Assembly: GCF_023061135.1 (NCBI RefSeq)
Contig: NZ_JAKGAN010000011.1
Location: 1-64,000 of the forward strand
DNA: 64,000 nt
Source of the DNA: Chromohalobacter sarecensis
GTDB lineage: Bacteria; Pseudomonadota; Gammaproteobacteria; Pseudomonadales; Halomonadaceae
Reading direction: 5' to 3'
The notes below the pieces were generated by a model. It was given only the letters and a program-made list of their open reading frames with translations. It was not told where the DNA came from and ran no database searches. Below are positions 16,599 to 25,741 of this stretch, in pieces. Position 1 is the stretch's first letter. Each line of letters starts with the position of its first letter. Made by a program: the position numbers and the translations under genes.

Positions 16599-17516
16599 GT
16601 GACGCCGCTCGACGATCTGGCCTTCTTTCAGCAGGTGGCGCGTTCTGGGAGCTTGACCGGTGCCTCGCGTGAGCTCGGCCTGTCGCTGTCGGCGGTGAGC
16701 AAGCGCCTCATGCAATTGGAAGCGCGACTCGATGTGTCGCTTGCCACACGCACCACGCGGCGATTGACCCTGACCGCTGAAGGGGAACGTTATCTGGCGC
16801 GTGGGGCGACGATTCTCTCCGACCTTGGCGAGCTAGAAAGCGAATTGCGTGACCGCCGCGGCGATCTGTCCGGACGTCTGCGCATCAATGCCACCTTTGG
16901 CTTCGGGCGGCGGCATGTGGCGCCGTTGATCGCGACCTTTACCGCACTTCATCCGGGTGTGGATATCTGGCTGGAGTTGACCAACTTCCCCTTGAGCCTC
17001 GCCGATCATGGCTTCGATCTCGGTATTCGCGTCGGCGAGCCGCCCGATGCGCATCTGGTGGCGCATCCGGTTCTCGCCAACCGCCGTATCCTCTGCGCCT
17101 CGCCTGACTACTTGCGGCGAGCGCCGCCCTTACAAAGGCCGGAAGACCTGGCGCGGCATACCTGCCTGGTCATACGCGAAAACGACAGCGACTTCGCGCT
17201 GTGGCGCTTCGAACGCCAGAGTGAGGTGCGCTCGGTACGAGTCGGTGACCACTTGGCCAGCAACGATGGCGAAGTGGTCACCTGCCTGGCGCGGGAAGGG
17301 GCGGGGGTTCTGCTGCGTTCGTGGTGGGATGTGCACGCTGCCTTGTCGCAAGGTGAACTCGTGCCCTTGTTGCCGGAATGGCAGGGCTTACGCGCGGATT
17401 TCTATGCCGTGCATGAGCCGCGTCGCCATGCCGGTGCGCGCCTGAGGGCATTTGTCGAACATCTGCAGGATGGCATGCGGGGACGCGTGCCCGAGTTGCC
17501 CGAGGCATCATATTAA
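16599..17516 (+). CDS. LysR-family regulator, DmlR-like
   Basis: About 305 residues with an N-terminal winged HTH (LAFFQQVARSGSLTGASRELGLSLSAVSKRLMQLEARL) and a substrate-binding-like effector domain (RLRINATFGFGRRHVAPLIATF). I chose the GTG at 16599, six bases after GGAG; an upstream GTG at 16587 overlaps that site. It is divergent from the D-malate/tartrate dehydrogenase gene with a gap of about 126 bases, which suggests it senses that substrate and activates the gene. Confidence 0.88.
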   Translation: MTPLDDLAFFQQVARSGSLTGASRELGLSLSAVSKRLMQLEARLDVSLATRTTRRLTLTAEGERYLARGATILSDLGELESELRDRRGDLSGRLRINATFGFGRRHVAPLIATFTALHPGVDIWLELTNFPLSLADHGFDLGIRVGEPPDAHLVAHPVLANRRILCASPDYLRRAPPLQRPEDLARHTCLVIRENDSDFALWRFERQSEVRSVRVGDHLASNDGEVVTCLAREGAGVLLRSWWDVHAALSQGELVPLLPEWQGLRADFYAVHEPRRHAGARLRAFVEHLQDGMRGRVPELPEASY

Positions 17517-17617
17517 CGCCCCCTGTGGCCTTTGGTGCCATGCTATCTGCTATGATGTGCCGCCTTGCGGCGGGCCAGGTCCGCGTCGCGCTTTCGAGGT
17601 CATAGGGAGTCGAGGGA

Positions 17618-18925
17618 TTGAATATCCTGATGTTCACCAATACCTACTGTCCGATCGTGGGTGGGGTGAGTGAATCCGTTCAGCGTCTCAAGCGGTGTCT
17701 GCAACGTGAGGGGCATAGCGTATTGGTCGTGGCGCCAAAACTGGACGGTCAGCCGCGTTTCGAGCGCGATGTAGTGCGCGTGGTGGCCATGCAGCGTTTC
17801 AACGGCAGTGATTTTTCTATTCCCGTGCCGGTGCCCGGCCAGCTTTACGAGGCCCTCGAGGAGTTCGAGCCCGACCTGGTGCATTCTCACCATCCCTTCC
17901 TGCTGGGCGATACGGCGGCACGTGTGGCGCAAACCTATGGCCTGCCGCTGATCTTTACCCATCACACGCTTTACGAGCATTACACCCATTACGTGCCCGG
18001 TGACTCGCCGCGCATGCAGCGTTTCGCCATTGCCCTGTCCAGCGAATACACGCGCTTGTGCGATGCAGTGATCGCCCCCAGCGAGAGCATCGCCGAGTTA
18101 TTGGCCCAGCGGAGCGTAGTGCCCGATAAGGTGCGCGTGATTCCCAGCGGCGTGGATACGCGAGCCTTTGGGCAGGGCAATGGATCGCGCTGGCGTCAAC
18201 GTTTCGGCATCCCCGAGGATGCCATGGTGGTGGGCCACGTGGGGCGTCTGGCCATGGAAAAGAACCTCGGCTTTCTGGCGGCGGCGTTGTCGCGTTTCCT
18301 GGCGCGTCATCCCCAGGCCCGAGCCTTGATCGTCGGCGAGGGCGAGGCACGCACGGTGATGCACGACCATGCCGCCCGCGAGGGCGTGGCGGACCGTTTC
18401 CATTACACCGGCAAGCTGCACGACCAGGCATTGATCGATGCCTACCATGCGATGGATGCCTTTGCCTTCGCCTCGCATAGTGAAACCCAGGGTATGGTCA
18501 TCGCCGAAGCCATGGCGACGGGGCTGCCGGTGGTGGCGGTCGACGCCAGTGGCGTGCGCGAAGTCCTGAGCGATGGCTTGAACGGCATCATGCTGCCGAA
18601 CGACGATGTCGAGACGTTTGCAAAAGCGCTGGAAACGCTTCAAGAACCGGCGTTGCGTGCCAGGTTGCGCCAGGGGGCGTTAGACAGCGCACATAAGCTC
18701 GATGAGCGACGTTGTGCCGAGCGCTGCTTGAGTATCTATCGTCAGGTGCTCGAGGCCGAGGCGAGCGCGGCGGAGCGTGACGATGGTGCCTGGGAGAAGG
18801 TGCGCGGGCGTCTCGAAGGGGAGTGGCGCTTGCTGCGGCATCGCGGCAGGGTCTTGCGCTCAGTGTTTCAAACCTTGCCACAAAGCGATGGCGTCCAGCC
18901 AACGGAAGAAGTCCCTAGTAAGTGA
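17618..18925 (+). CDS. Glycosyltransferase family 4 (GT-B fold)
   Basis: A 435-residue enzyme. The N-terminal acceptor half opens with ILMFTNTYCPIVGGVSESVQRL, and DLVHSHHPFLLG and FTHHTLYEHYTHYVP follow. The donor half has GVDTRAFG, VGHVGRLAMEKNLGFL and the EX7E-type SETQGMVIAEAMATGLPVVA that binds nucleotide-sugar. It resembles glycolipid alpha-glycosyltransferases. About 60 residues after the domain are basic and helical (RGRLEGEWRLLRHRGRVL), suggesting membrane association. Translation appears to start at TTG behind AGGGAG. The substrate is unknown and no neighbouring sugar genes help. Confidence 0.85.
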   Translation: MNILMFTNTYCPIVGGVSESVQRLKRCLQREGHSVLVVAPKLDGQPRFERDVVRVVAMQRFNGSDFSIPVPVPGQLYEALEEFEPDLVHSHHPFLLGDTAARVAQTYGLPLIFTHHTLYEHYTHYVPGDSPRMQRFAIALSSEYTRLCDAVIAPSESIAELLAQRSVVPDKVRVIPSGVDTRAFGQGNGSRWRQRFGIPEDAMVVGHVGRLAMEKNLGFLAAALSRFLARHPQARALIVGEGEARTVMHDHAAREGVADRFHYTGKLHDQALIDAYHAMDAFAFASHSETQGMVIAEAMATGLPVVAVDASGVREVLSDGLNGIMLPNDDVETFAKALETLQEPALRARLRQGALDSAHKLDERRCAERCLSIYRQVLEAEASAAERDDGAWEKVRGRLEGEWRLLRHRGRVLRSVFQTLPQSDGVQPTEEVPSK

Positions 18926-18943
18926 GCGCTCACGGGGTGAGCG

Positions 18944-19624
18944 TTAAACGCGTTTGCCGCGACGCTCGGCATAACGCTTGAGTCCCCACAGAAGTCCTAC
19001 CGCGACGATGATGCCGCCAGCGGCAATCAGCAATCCCTCGTGGCTTTCTGCGGTGACCAGCGACCCCAACTGGCTGCCCAGCAGGGTGACGCCGAGCAGT
19101 CCCGGGGCGATCCCCAGGGTGGAGCCGAGCATGTAATCGCGAAAACGTAAATGGCAGGCCCCGGCCAGCATATTGGTCAGGGTGAAGGGCGCCAACGGCA
19201 GCAGGTTGAACAGCACCATGGTGCGTATGCCGCGTCCCGCGAGAAGGCGGGCGAGGCCGTTGAGTTTCTTGCCGCCGTGACGTAGCAGGGCATCGCGCCC
19301 CAGAGCTCGTCCTACCCAATAAGTGGCGATCGACGCCGATAGCGTCCCTAGCATGGCGTAGACGAATCCCCAGCCGGGCCCGAAGATCAGGCCGGTGGCG
19401 GCGACTAGTATGCTCAATGGAAAGACGACTAGGGACGTGAGTGCATACACGCCCATGATGGCCAGTGGCGCCCAGGGGGCGTCGCGCCATGACGCGGCAT
19501 TTTGCAGCAGATTGAGCAGCGCTTGCGGGGTCAGGATGTCGTGCATGGCGAGCCATTGCCAGAGCAGGCCACAGCCGAGCATGACACCGAGCAAGATGAA
19601 CAGAATTCCGAGAGAACGAGACAT
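18944..19624 (-). CDS. TVP38/TMEM64 (DedA-like, VTT domain) membrane protein
   Basis: A 226-residue inner-membrane protein with a VTT domain at about 70-190: FPLSILVAATGLIFGPGWGFVYAMLGTLSASIATYWVGRALGR, then FNLLPLAPFTLTNMLAGACHLRFRDYMLGSTLGIAPG. It ends in a basic tail (KRYAERRGKRV). The family includes lipid scramblase- or flippase-like proteins. GAGGG precedes the ATG. It is convergent with the glycosyltransferase gene. Confidence 0.85.
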   Translation of the reverse strand: MSRSLGILFILLGVMLGCGLLWQWLAMHDILTPQALLNLLQNAASWRDAPWAPLAIMGVYALTSLVVFPLSILVAATGLIFGPGWGFVYAMLGTLSASIATYWVGRALGRDALLRHGGKKLNGLARLLAGRGIRTMVLFNLLPLAPFTLTNMLAGACHLRFRDYMLGSTLGIAPGLLGVTLLGSQLGSLVTAESHEGLLIAAGGIIVAVGLLWGLKRYAERRGKRV

Positions 19625-19680
19625 GCGGACCCTCTAAGCGTGAACTGCGCCAAGCATACGTGAGAGCCCGCACGGGGGAA

Positions 19681-19703
19681 ACACGGCACCTTGCGTGCCG
19701 TGT
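19681..19703 (-). terminator. Hairpin after the quaternary-amine binding-protein gene
   Basis: A perfect 9-bp stem (ACACGGCAC / GTGCCGTGT) with a 5-base loop lies 11 bases beyond the stop at 19714. On the minus strand it is followed by TTTCCCCC, a weak T-run. Confidence 0.5.
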
Positions 19704-19713
19704 CGAACGCGGA

Positions 19714-20658
19714 TCAGTCTTCCAGCGACAGCGCTTCTTTCACCACTGGCCAGGCTGCGTCGCCATCGGTCGTGGTCACGCCGTCGAGCATTTCCTCGAC
19801 GCGATCCGGATGATCCTCGATCCAGGTCGTGGCCACGGTATCGAGCTCTTTCTCGTCAAGACCGAAGGCCTTGATCATCCAGCTCTGCTGCTCGGCGGTG
19901 AAGCTGAAGTTCTCGAAGAACGCCGTCAGATTGGGGTTGTCGTCGGCGTATTCCGAGCTCATCAGGGTGAGCACCTGGCTGGCGCCGTTGCCTTCGCCGA
20001 ACAGGTTCTTGCTGTCGTCCAGATAGCGCATCGGTAGCTCGAGGTTCATCCAGTGCGGCGTCCAGCCGACCCAGACGATGGGCTCCTCGCGCGAGACGGC
20101 ATCGCGTGCCGCGCTAAGCATGCCCACGGTGCTGGTATCCACCAGTTGCCAGTCGCCGAGTCCCCAGGAATCGTTGTCGATCGCCTTGTTAAGGATCTCG
20201 CTGGCGGCGGAACCGGCACCGAAGCCATGAATCTTGCCGTCGAACATGTCGCGGTGCTCGTCTAGATCTTCGAACGAGGTCACACCTTGTTCGTAGACAT
20301 ACTCGGGCACCGCCAGCGTCATTTGCGCACCATCGACGTTATTGGCGATACGCGTCACGCTTCCTTTGTCTTCCATGGGGGTGAGCATCGGCTCTTGCGC
20401 CGGTAGCCAACCGCCCAGGAAAACGTCTACATCGCCGCTTTCCATGCCCTGGTAGATGACCTGCAGGCCGATGTCATCGGTTTTCGACTGATAGCCGAGG
20501 GGCGCCAACAGCTGGCTGGCGATCTCGGTCTTGACGGTAATCCCGGGCCACGACGGCACGCCGAAGCGCACCGTGTCGGCTGCTTGAGCCGGCAGTGCCA
20601 GGCCGATACCGGCGGCTAGCGGTAGTCCGACGAGTATGGGGCGAAGCGAATGAGACAT
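19714..20658 (-). CDS. Quaternary-amine (choline/carnitine/betaine) ABC substrate-binding protein, orphan
   Basis: A 314-residue periplasmic protein of the ProX/OpuAC/ChoX class. The signal peptide is about residues 1-26 (ending PAQA). The pattern includes VRFGVPSWPGITVKTEIASQLLAPLGYQ, DVDVFLGGWLPAQEPML and PIVWVGWTPHWMNLELPMRYL, which supplies aromatic residues of the cation box. No permease or ATPase gene is adjacent. The ATG overlaps the TAA of the gamma-butyrobetaine hydroxylase gene, so the two are translationally coupled; the ligand is therefore probably gamma-butyrobetaine or carnitine. Pseudomonas CaiX is a precedent for an orphan binding protein that uses a core transporter encoded elsewhere. 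Confidence 0.85.
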   Translation of the reverse strand: MSHSLRPILVGLPLAAGIGLALPAQAADTVRFGVPSWPGITVKTEIASQLLAPLGYQSKTDDIGLQVIYQGMESGDVDVFLGGWLPAQEPMLTPMEDKGSVTRIANNVDGAQMTLAVPEYVYEQGVTSFEDLDEHRDMFDGKIHGFGAGSAASEILNKAIDNDSWGLGDWQLVDTSTVGMLSAARDAVSREEPIVWVGWTPHWMNLELPMRYLDDSKNLFGEGNGASQVLTLMSSEYADDNPNLTAFFENFSFTAEQQSWMIKAFGLDEKELDTVATTWIEDHPDRVEEMLDGVTTTDGDAAWPVVKEALSLED

Positions 20659-21884
20659 TAGGAAACTCCCGTTTCATTGGTGGATGTTGTCGGAGTAGCG
20701 GGCGCGGCGGTAGAGGCGTGGCGCGCCAACACGCGTAGATGCGATTCGAGGTGGTCGATATCCAGGTAGGTGCCTTGCAGGTGACGGCGGCCGGTATTGG
20801 GATCGAAGGCGCCACGACCGTGCAGCACGCGACGGTTGTCGAAGGCCACCATCTGTCCGGATTCGAGCGCGAAGTCGACGCGGAAACGCGGCTCGCGCAG
20901 ACGTTGCCAGAAGATCAGATACGCTTCGTACCAGGCGTCGGCTTCTTCCGGCGGCAGGCGCAGGGTGTCGCGAATCCAGTTGTTGAAGCGAACTTCGCGG
21001 ATGCGGCCTGTGGCGTCGACGTCGATGACCGGGGCGCGGACCGCGATATCGCTGTCCTCGTCCTGAAAGCGGAAATCGATGGGCGTATCGCGCAGACGCA
21101 GGAAGGCTTCCGGTACTTCGTGGCGCATGGCTTCGGCCACGGCGAAACCGTCGGCGAACAGAGATGCGCCGCCCTCGGCTTCGTTTTCCAGGCAATACAG
21201 CAACTGAATGTCCGGCGGATGGCGCCAGTTGGGCAGGTCGGTATGCAGCTCGAGACCGATGGCGGTATACGCGGCGTTATTGGGATTGGGCTTGGACTGA
21301 ACATCGAAACGAGCGCCGAAGTTGGTGGCGCGCATCGGCCCGAACATTTCGGTGATACGCACGACTTCCTCGAGTTCGCGCGGGCCGTCGTCGAGCAGCA
21401 CCAGGCCGTCGCGCAGCAGGGCGGTCAGCCATTCGCGACGGCCGTCGCTGCCGGCCATCATCTCGGCATGCGATACATGCACGGGGGTAAAGTCTTCGCG
21501 CCAGGCTTCGGCAAGCGGAACGCCGTCGTCGGCACGCGCCTCGGGGCGACGCTGATGCAGCCAGCCGGCGTCGAAGCGCGACTGGTGGCCGTCGGCCCAG
21601 CGCAGGGCCAATACGCCGTCTTCGATGGCTGCTTCGGGGTGCGCGTTGAGGAAAGCATCGTCCTCGAGCGGCATGTAGAGGCGTTCACGCGTAATCGAGT
21701 GGCGGCACTCGGGGCAGGCGCAGTGATCGCGCAGCCAACGATAGCTGTAACGCGCACTATCGGCGTTTTCCCAGGTTACCTCCAGCGCCTTATCGCCAGC
21801 ATCGCAGGCACGTAGCGCGGGGCCTTGCGCATAGGGAGAGAGTTCACTCATTTCGACGGCGGGGGATTGGCTCTGGGACTGCAT
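20658..21884 (-). CDS. Gamma-butyrobetaine dioxygenase (hydroxylase)
   Basis: A 408-residue Fe(II)/2-oxoglutarate dioxygenase of the TauD/BBOX group. An N-terminal zinc-binding domain has Cys55, Cys57 and Cys60 (DHCACPECRH) with His100 as a candidate fourth ligand. The iron triad is His214-Asp216 (LELHTDLPNW) and His355 (RRVLHGRGAF), with an arginine at about 368 for 2-oxoglutarate. It makes L-carnitine from gamma-butyrobetaine. AGGAGG precedes the ATG. It is coupled to a quaternary-amine binding protein and divergent from a LysR regulator, which forms a coherent carnitine/butyrobetaine utilisation unit. Trimethyllysine hydroxylase is an alternative, but the context favours gamma-butyrobetaine. 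Confidence 0.87.
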   Translation of the reverse strand: MQSQSQSPAVEMSELSPYAQGPALRACDAGDKALEVTWENADSARYSYRWLRDHCACPECRHSITRERLYMPLEDDAFLNAHPEAAIEDGVLALRWADGHQSRFDAGWLHQRRPEARADDGVPLAEAWREDFTPVHVSHAEMMAGSDGRREWLTALLRDGLVLLDDGPRELEEVVRITEMFGPMRATNFGARFDVQSKPNPNNAAYTAIGLELHTDLPNWRHPPDIQLLYCLENEAEGGASLFADGFAVAEAMRHEVPEAFLRLRDTPIDFRFQDEDSDIAVRAPVIDVDATGRIREVRFNNWIRDTLRLPPEEADAWYEAYLIFWQRLREPRFRVDFALESGQMVAFDNRRVLHGRGAFDPNTGRRHLQGTYLDIDHLESHLRVLARHASTAAPATPTTSTNETGVS

Positions 21885-22040
21885 GTCGGCCTCCTGATGT
21901 TGGGTCGTGCGAATCGGCCTCTAGCATGTCGCCTCATGGCGACATTAGACAAACGATGAATCTCGGACCTAAGGCCAAGTTTTGCTAATGGGTGGCTTAT
22001 TGATGATCATGGGCGGACTTCCATCACCCTCGAGGTCACC

Positions 22041-22910
22041 ATGTCCCTGCCACCGATTCTGTGGATGCAAGCCTTCGAAGCTGCCGCGCGCACGTTGAGT
22101 TTCACCCAGGCCGGGCGCGAGCTGGGCGTGACGCAATCGGCCATCAGTCAGCGGATTCGCTTGCTCGAGGACCGTCTCGGCCAGGCACTGTTCGTGCGGC
22201 ACCCGCGCAGCCTGACGCTGACACCGGCCGGGCAGGCCTGGTTGCCGAGCATTCAGGAGGCCTTCACACGCATTGCCGAAGGCACCGCTGAGGTCTTCGG
22301 GCCGCATCCCGACGCGCCGGTCACACTGCGTGCGACTCCCGCAGTACAGAATGGTTGGCTGGCCACCGAGCTCACGCAGTTTCATCATCGGCATCGCGAT
22401 GTCACGGTGCGCTTGGTGAGTGCCGTATGGCCCGGCGACTTCGGCGCTGAGGGCGTGGACATGGAGATCCGCTACGGCCAGGGGGACTGGGCCGACATGG
22501 AATCGGTGCTGCTCAATGAGGAGGTCATGCTACCGGTGTGTTCGCCGGAGTTGGCTCGTGAGTTGCAAACGCCCGAAGACGTGGCCGGGCATACTCTCTT
22601 GCATGCCGCCGGTTTTGCGCTGGGCTGGCCGAGTTGGTTGGCGCTGGCCGGGTCCGAAGGGCTGGAAGCGCGTTGTGCTTCGTTCATTTGCGATACCCAG
22701 GTCGCCACGCTGGCGTTGGCGGCACGCGGGGCGGGTATCGCCTTGACTCACCGGCGGCTCTTCGAGGGACGCGACGATCTGGTGGCGCCCTTTGAATTGT
22801 GCATGCCCACCGACGAGGCCTTCTGGTTGGTGCGCCCCAAGGCGCGGGTACTGCGTCCGGCATGCGAGGCATTATGGGCATGGTTGCGCGATGCACGTGA
22901 ACTAGACTGA
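22041..22910 (+). CDS. LysR-family regulator (GcvA-like) of the carnitine unit
   Basis: A 289-residue regulator. The HTH reads WMQAFEAAARTLSFTQAGRELGVTQSAISQRIRLLEDRLGQALF, followed by a LysR effector domain (VTLRATPAVQNGWLATELTQFHHRH). This N-terminus is GcvA-like. GAGGTCACC precedes the ATG. It is divergent from the gamma-butyrobetaine hydroxylase and binding-protein genes, with a 156-base gap, and probably controls them. Confidence 0.87.
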   Translation: MSLPPILWMQAFEAAARTLSFTQAGRELGVTQSAISQRIRLLEDRLGQALFVRHPRSLTLTPAGQAWLPSIQEAFTRIAEGTAEVFGPHPDAPVTLRATPAVQNGWLATELTQFHHRHRDVTVRLVSAVWPGDFGAEGVDMEIRYGQGDWADMESVLLNEEVMLPVCSPELARELQTPEDVAGHTLLHAAGFALGWPSWLALAGSEGLEARCASFICDTQVATLALAARGAGIALTHRRLFEGRDDLVAPFELCMPTDEAFWLVRPKARVLRPACEALWAWLRDARELD

Positions 22911-22955
22911 TATGAGTGGCCCATGAATGGGGCTAGCGAGCCCGAGGAGACGCGC

Positions 22956-23381
22956 ATGATGAGGCATCGGTACGCGAGTCATTCAATACTTGTCGCCATG
23001 GGCATTACCTTGCTGCTGGTGGGGGGAATCACGACGGCCAGCGCGGACGGCGTGAAGGTCTACGATCCTGGTAGCGGGCGCTTGCTGCCGCTCGAGTCGT
23101 ACCCGGCCGGGCATGAAGACAGACGCCACGACCGCAAGCGTCACGTCGGCCATGGATGGGATAAGGGGGGATGGCGAGAAGGACGCCAGCGCATCGATGT
23201 ACACCCGTCGATCATATTGCAGCCCAGCGTGTCATCGTCGCCGGACATCGAAACGCGCGCTGAAACGTCCCAAGGTAGCCGTGTATGTCGCGGGGACGAT
23301 GGCGGCGCTACCTGGTCGACGCGCCCTACGCCCTGTGCTTCGACCACGACCCCGGAGAGCCGCGATGCAACGCCGCAATGA
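22956..23381 (+). CDS. Small exported hypothetical protein, possibly frameshifted
   Basis: About 141 residues from the MMRHRY start; a longer version starts at 22923. A signal peptide (ILVAMGITLLLVGGITTASA) is followed by a short mature region rich in His, Arg, Gly and Asp (YPAGHEDRRHDRKRHVGHGWDKGG). I do not recognise the family. The C-terminal third (TWSTRPTPCASTTTPESR) has poor codon character, while a different frame at 23285-23407 (MSRGRWRRYLVDAPYALCFD...) has much higher GC at third positions. The reading frame may have shifted here. It overlaps the nfeD-like start by 17 bases. Confidence 0.5.
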   Translation: MMRHRYASHSILVAMGITLLLVGGITTASADGVKVYDPGSGRLLPLESYPAGHEDRRHDRKRHVGHGWDKGGWREGRQRIDVHPSIILQPSVSSSPDIETRAETSQGSRVCRGDDGGATWSTRPTPCASTTTPESRDATPQ

Positions 23382-24771
23382 TGGCGTCGCGATGCGCCGC
23401 TGCCTGATGTGGGCCTTTTTGGTCCTCGCGGGGCTGGGGCTGTCGTGGCTAGCGAGCGCGCAATCCGACGCGGGTGACGCGTCCCACGGCGTGGTCCTGA
23501 GCATCGACGGCAGCATCGGCCCGGCTACCAGCGATTACTTTCAGCGCGGTCTCGAGCGTGCCGACGAAGCCGGTGCCTCGCTGGTGATTCTCGAACTCGA
23601 CACACCGGGCGGTCTGGATGCCTCCATGCGCGACATGATCCGCGCGATGCTGGCCTCGCCGGTGCCGGTGGTGAGCTATGTGACGCCCGCCGGGGCGCGT
23701 GCCGCCAGTGCGGGTACCTATCTGCTCTATGCCAGTCATGTCGCCGCCATGGCGCCGTCGACGCACCTCGGCTCGGCGACGCCGGTACAACTGGGGGGTG
23801 GCGGTGGCGATAACGATCAAGTGCGTGAAGAGGGCGAAGGTGGCGGTGAAGCGGGCGAGGATGGCAATGACGCCCAGGCGTCTTCCTCGGCGATGGAACG
23901 CAAGGTCCTCGAGGATGCCGTGGCCACGATTCGCTCGCTGGCCGAGCGCCATGGACGCAACGCTGAGTGGGCCGAACGCGCGGTGCGCGAAGCGGCCAAT
24001 CTCACGGCCAGCGAGGCTCTGGAAGCCAATGTCGCCGATGTCGTGGCGAGCGATCTCGACGACTTGTTGACGCAACTCGACGGACGGCGCGTGGTCATGG
24101 CCGATGGCGAACGCACGCTTGCCACGCAGGACATGACGCTCGAGCGTCAGCCGCCGGATTGGCGCGCCCAGGTGCTGGCGTTCATCACCAATCCCAACGT
24201 TGCCTATTTCCTGATGATCATCGGCTTCTACGGGCTGATCTTCGAGCTGCTCAGCCCGGGCACGCTGTTTCCCGGTGTAATCGGCGCCATCAGCCTGGTG
24301 TTGGCCATGTACGCCTTCCAGATGCTCTCGGTGGGTTATGCGGGGCTAGTGCTGATTTTCCTGGGTATGGCGCTGGTGGTGGCCGAAGCGTTCGTGCCCA
24401 GTGTCGGGGTGCTGGGCTTCGGTGGACTGGCGGCCTTTGTCGCCGGCTCGGTGATGTTGATGGATGACACGCATCAGGCGCTGGCATGGCCTCTGGTAGG
24501 CGGTGTGGCGCTGGTGGCTGCCGGCTTCCTGTTGTGGGTGGTGACGCGCTTTTTGGGGATGCGCCAACGTCGCCCTCAGGGCGGCCAGGAGGAAATGATC
24601 GGCCAGGAGGCCACGGTGCTGGCGGACTTCCAAGGACAGGGCAAGGTTATGGTACACGGCGAGCGCTGGCGGGCGCGCTGTGTATCGCCCGTGGCACGCG
24701 GCCAGCGGGTGCGAATCGTATCCAACGAAGGCTTGACGCTGGTCGTCGAGCCCATCACGGCAACCCCCTAG
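23365..24771 (+). CDS. NfeD-family membrane-bound serine protease (ClpP class)
   Basis: About 468 residues. There is a signal or anchor helix at about 11-32, then a ClpP-like protease domain (ASLVILELDTPGGLDASMRDM). The nucleophile is Ser115 in ARAASAGTYLLYASH, and Lys180 in MERKVLEDAVATIRSLAERHGRN is the likely general base. Four to five transmembrane helices follow at about 270-400 and a C-terminal NfeD OB-fold at about 410-468. A low-complexity acidic insert at about 145-175 is notable. Long NfeD proteins cleave stomatin C-termini and always pair with a slipin gene, as here. The start is chosen at MQRRN; the frame upstream belongs to shadow sequence. Confidence 0.87.
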   Translation: MQRRNDGVAMRRCLMWAFLVLAGLGLSWLASAQSDAGDASHGVVLSIDGSIGPATSDYFQRGLERADEAGASLVILELDTPGGLDASMRDMIRAMLASPVPVVSYVTPAGARAASAGTYLLYASHVAAMAPSTHLGSATPVQLGGGGGDNDQVREEGEGGGEAGEDGNDAQASSSAMERKVLEDAVATIRSLAERHGRNAEWAERAVREAANLTASEALEANVADVVASDLDDLLTQLDGRRVVMADGERTLATQDMTLERQPPDWRAQVLAFITNPNVAYFLMIIGFYGLIFELLSPGTLFPGVIGAISLVLAMYAFQMLSVGYAGLVLIFLGMALVVAEAFVPSVGVLGFGGLAAFVAGSVMLMDDTHQALAWPLVGGVALVAAGFLLWVVTRFLGMRQRRPQGGQEEMIGQEATVLADFQGQGKVMVHGERWRARCVSPVARGQRVRIVSNEGLTLVVEPITATP

Positions 24772-24822
24772 TCCTTATGCGGGGCACGCCAACGCTAAGC
24801 GAAAACGAGAAGGAGTCACGCC

Positions 24823-25680
24823 ATGTACGCCAGTTATGCCTATCTAGTGCCGATTGTCCTGGTCGTGCTGTTGCTGTTCGCGGCAATACGCATCCTGCCG
24901 GAGTACAAGCGCGGCGTGGTGTTCTTCCTGGGCCGTTTTCAGGCGGTAAAGGGGCCGGGGCTGTTGTTTCTGATTCCAGCCATTCAGAAGATGCAGGTCG
25001 TCGATCTGCGCACCGTGACGCTGGATGTGCCGGAACAGGACGTCATCTCGCAGGATAACGTGACCGTGCGCGTCAACGCGGTGCTCTATTTCCGCGTGGT
25101 CGATCCCGAGAAGGCCATCATCCAGGTCGAGAATTTCGGTATTGCCACCAGCCAGTTGGCACAGACTACCTTGCGTTCGGTACTTGGCAAGCATGACCTC
25201 GACGAGATGCTCTCCGAGCGCGACCGTCTCAACAACGATATCCAGGAGATCCTCGATACCCAGACCGAGGCCTGGGGCATCAAGGTCGCCAATGTCGAGA
25301 TCAAGCATGTCGACCTCGACGAGAGCATGATTCGCGCCATCGCCCGGCAAGCCGAGGCCGAGCGCGAACGGCGCGCCAAGGTGATCCATGCCGAGGGTGA
25401 GCTGCAGGCCTCGCACAAGCTGGTCGAGGCTGCCGATGTCATGTCCAGCAATTCGGCGGCGCTGCAGTTGCGCTATCTGCAGACGCTCAGCGACATGAGC
25501 AACAAGAACGCCTCGACCATCGTCTTTCCGTTGCCGATGGACATCATGGATGCCTTCAAGGGCCAACTGAACAAGGCGGGGGCCGCGTCGACGGGCAATG
25601 AAGCGCCGGGTAGTGCCTCGTCAGATACGTCGTCGAGCCGTTCGTCACCCAATGACGAGATGCCGGGCAACGAGGCGTGA
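24823..25680 (+). CDS. Slipin (stomatin-like SPFH protein)
   Basis: A 285-residue membrane protein. The N-terminal hairpin helix is [32 protein letters not shown]. The SPFH domain follows ([70 protein letters not shown]), then a coiled coil ([27 protein letters not shown]). The Ser/Thr-rich C-terminal tail is the likely target of the NfeD protease encoded 52 bases upstream. Slipins oligomerise in the membrane as scaffolds for protein quality control. AAGGAG precedes the start. Confidence 0.9.
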   Translation: MYASYAYLVPIVLVVLLLFAAIRILPEYKRGVVFFLGRFQAVKGPGLLFLIPAIQKMQVVDLRTVTLDVPEQDVISQDNVTVRVNAVLYFRVVDPEKAIIQVENFGIATSQLAQTTLRSVLGKHDLDEMLSERDRLNNDIQEILDTQTEAWGIKVANVEIKHVDLDESMIRAIARQAEAERERRAKVIHAEGELQASHKLVEAADVMSSNSAALQLRYLQTLSDMSNKNASTIVFPLPMDIMDAFKGQLNKAGAASTGNEAPGSASSDTSSSRSSPNDEMPGNEA

Positions 25681-25741
25681 CAGACGGCTGTCATATCGAG
25701 CGGTTAGAATGGCGCCTCGTTTTCATCAGGAGCCAGGCGCC

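Noticed and set aside
20739-21815. Plus-strand frame of 358 codons
   Set aside because: Antisense to the gamma-butyrobetaine hydroxylase, which has full Fe and Zn ligand sets.
23113-23364. 84-codon N-terminal extension of the NfeD protein
   Set aside because: The extension is basic, low-complexity sequence lacking family similarity; the signal-anchor begins shortly after 23365.
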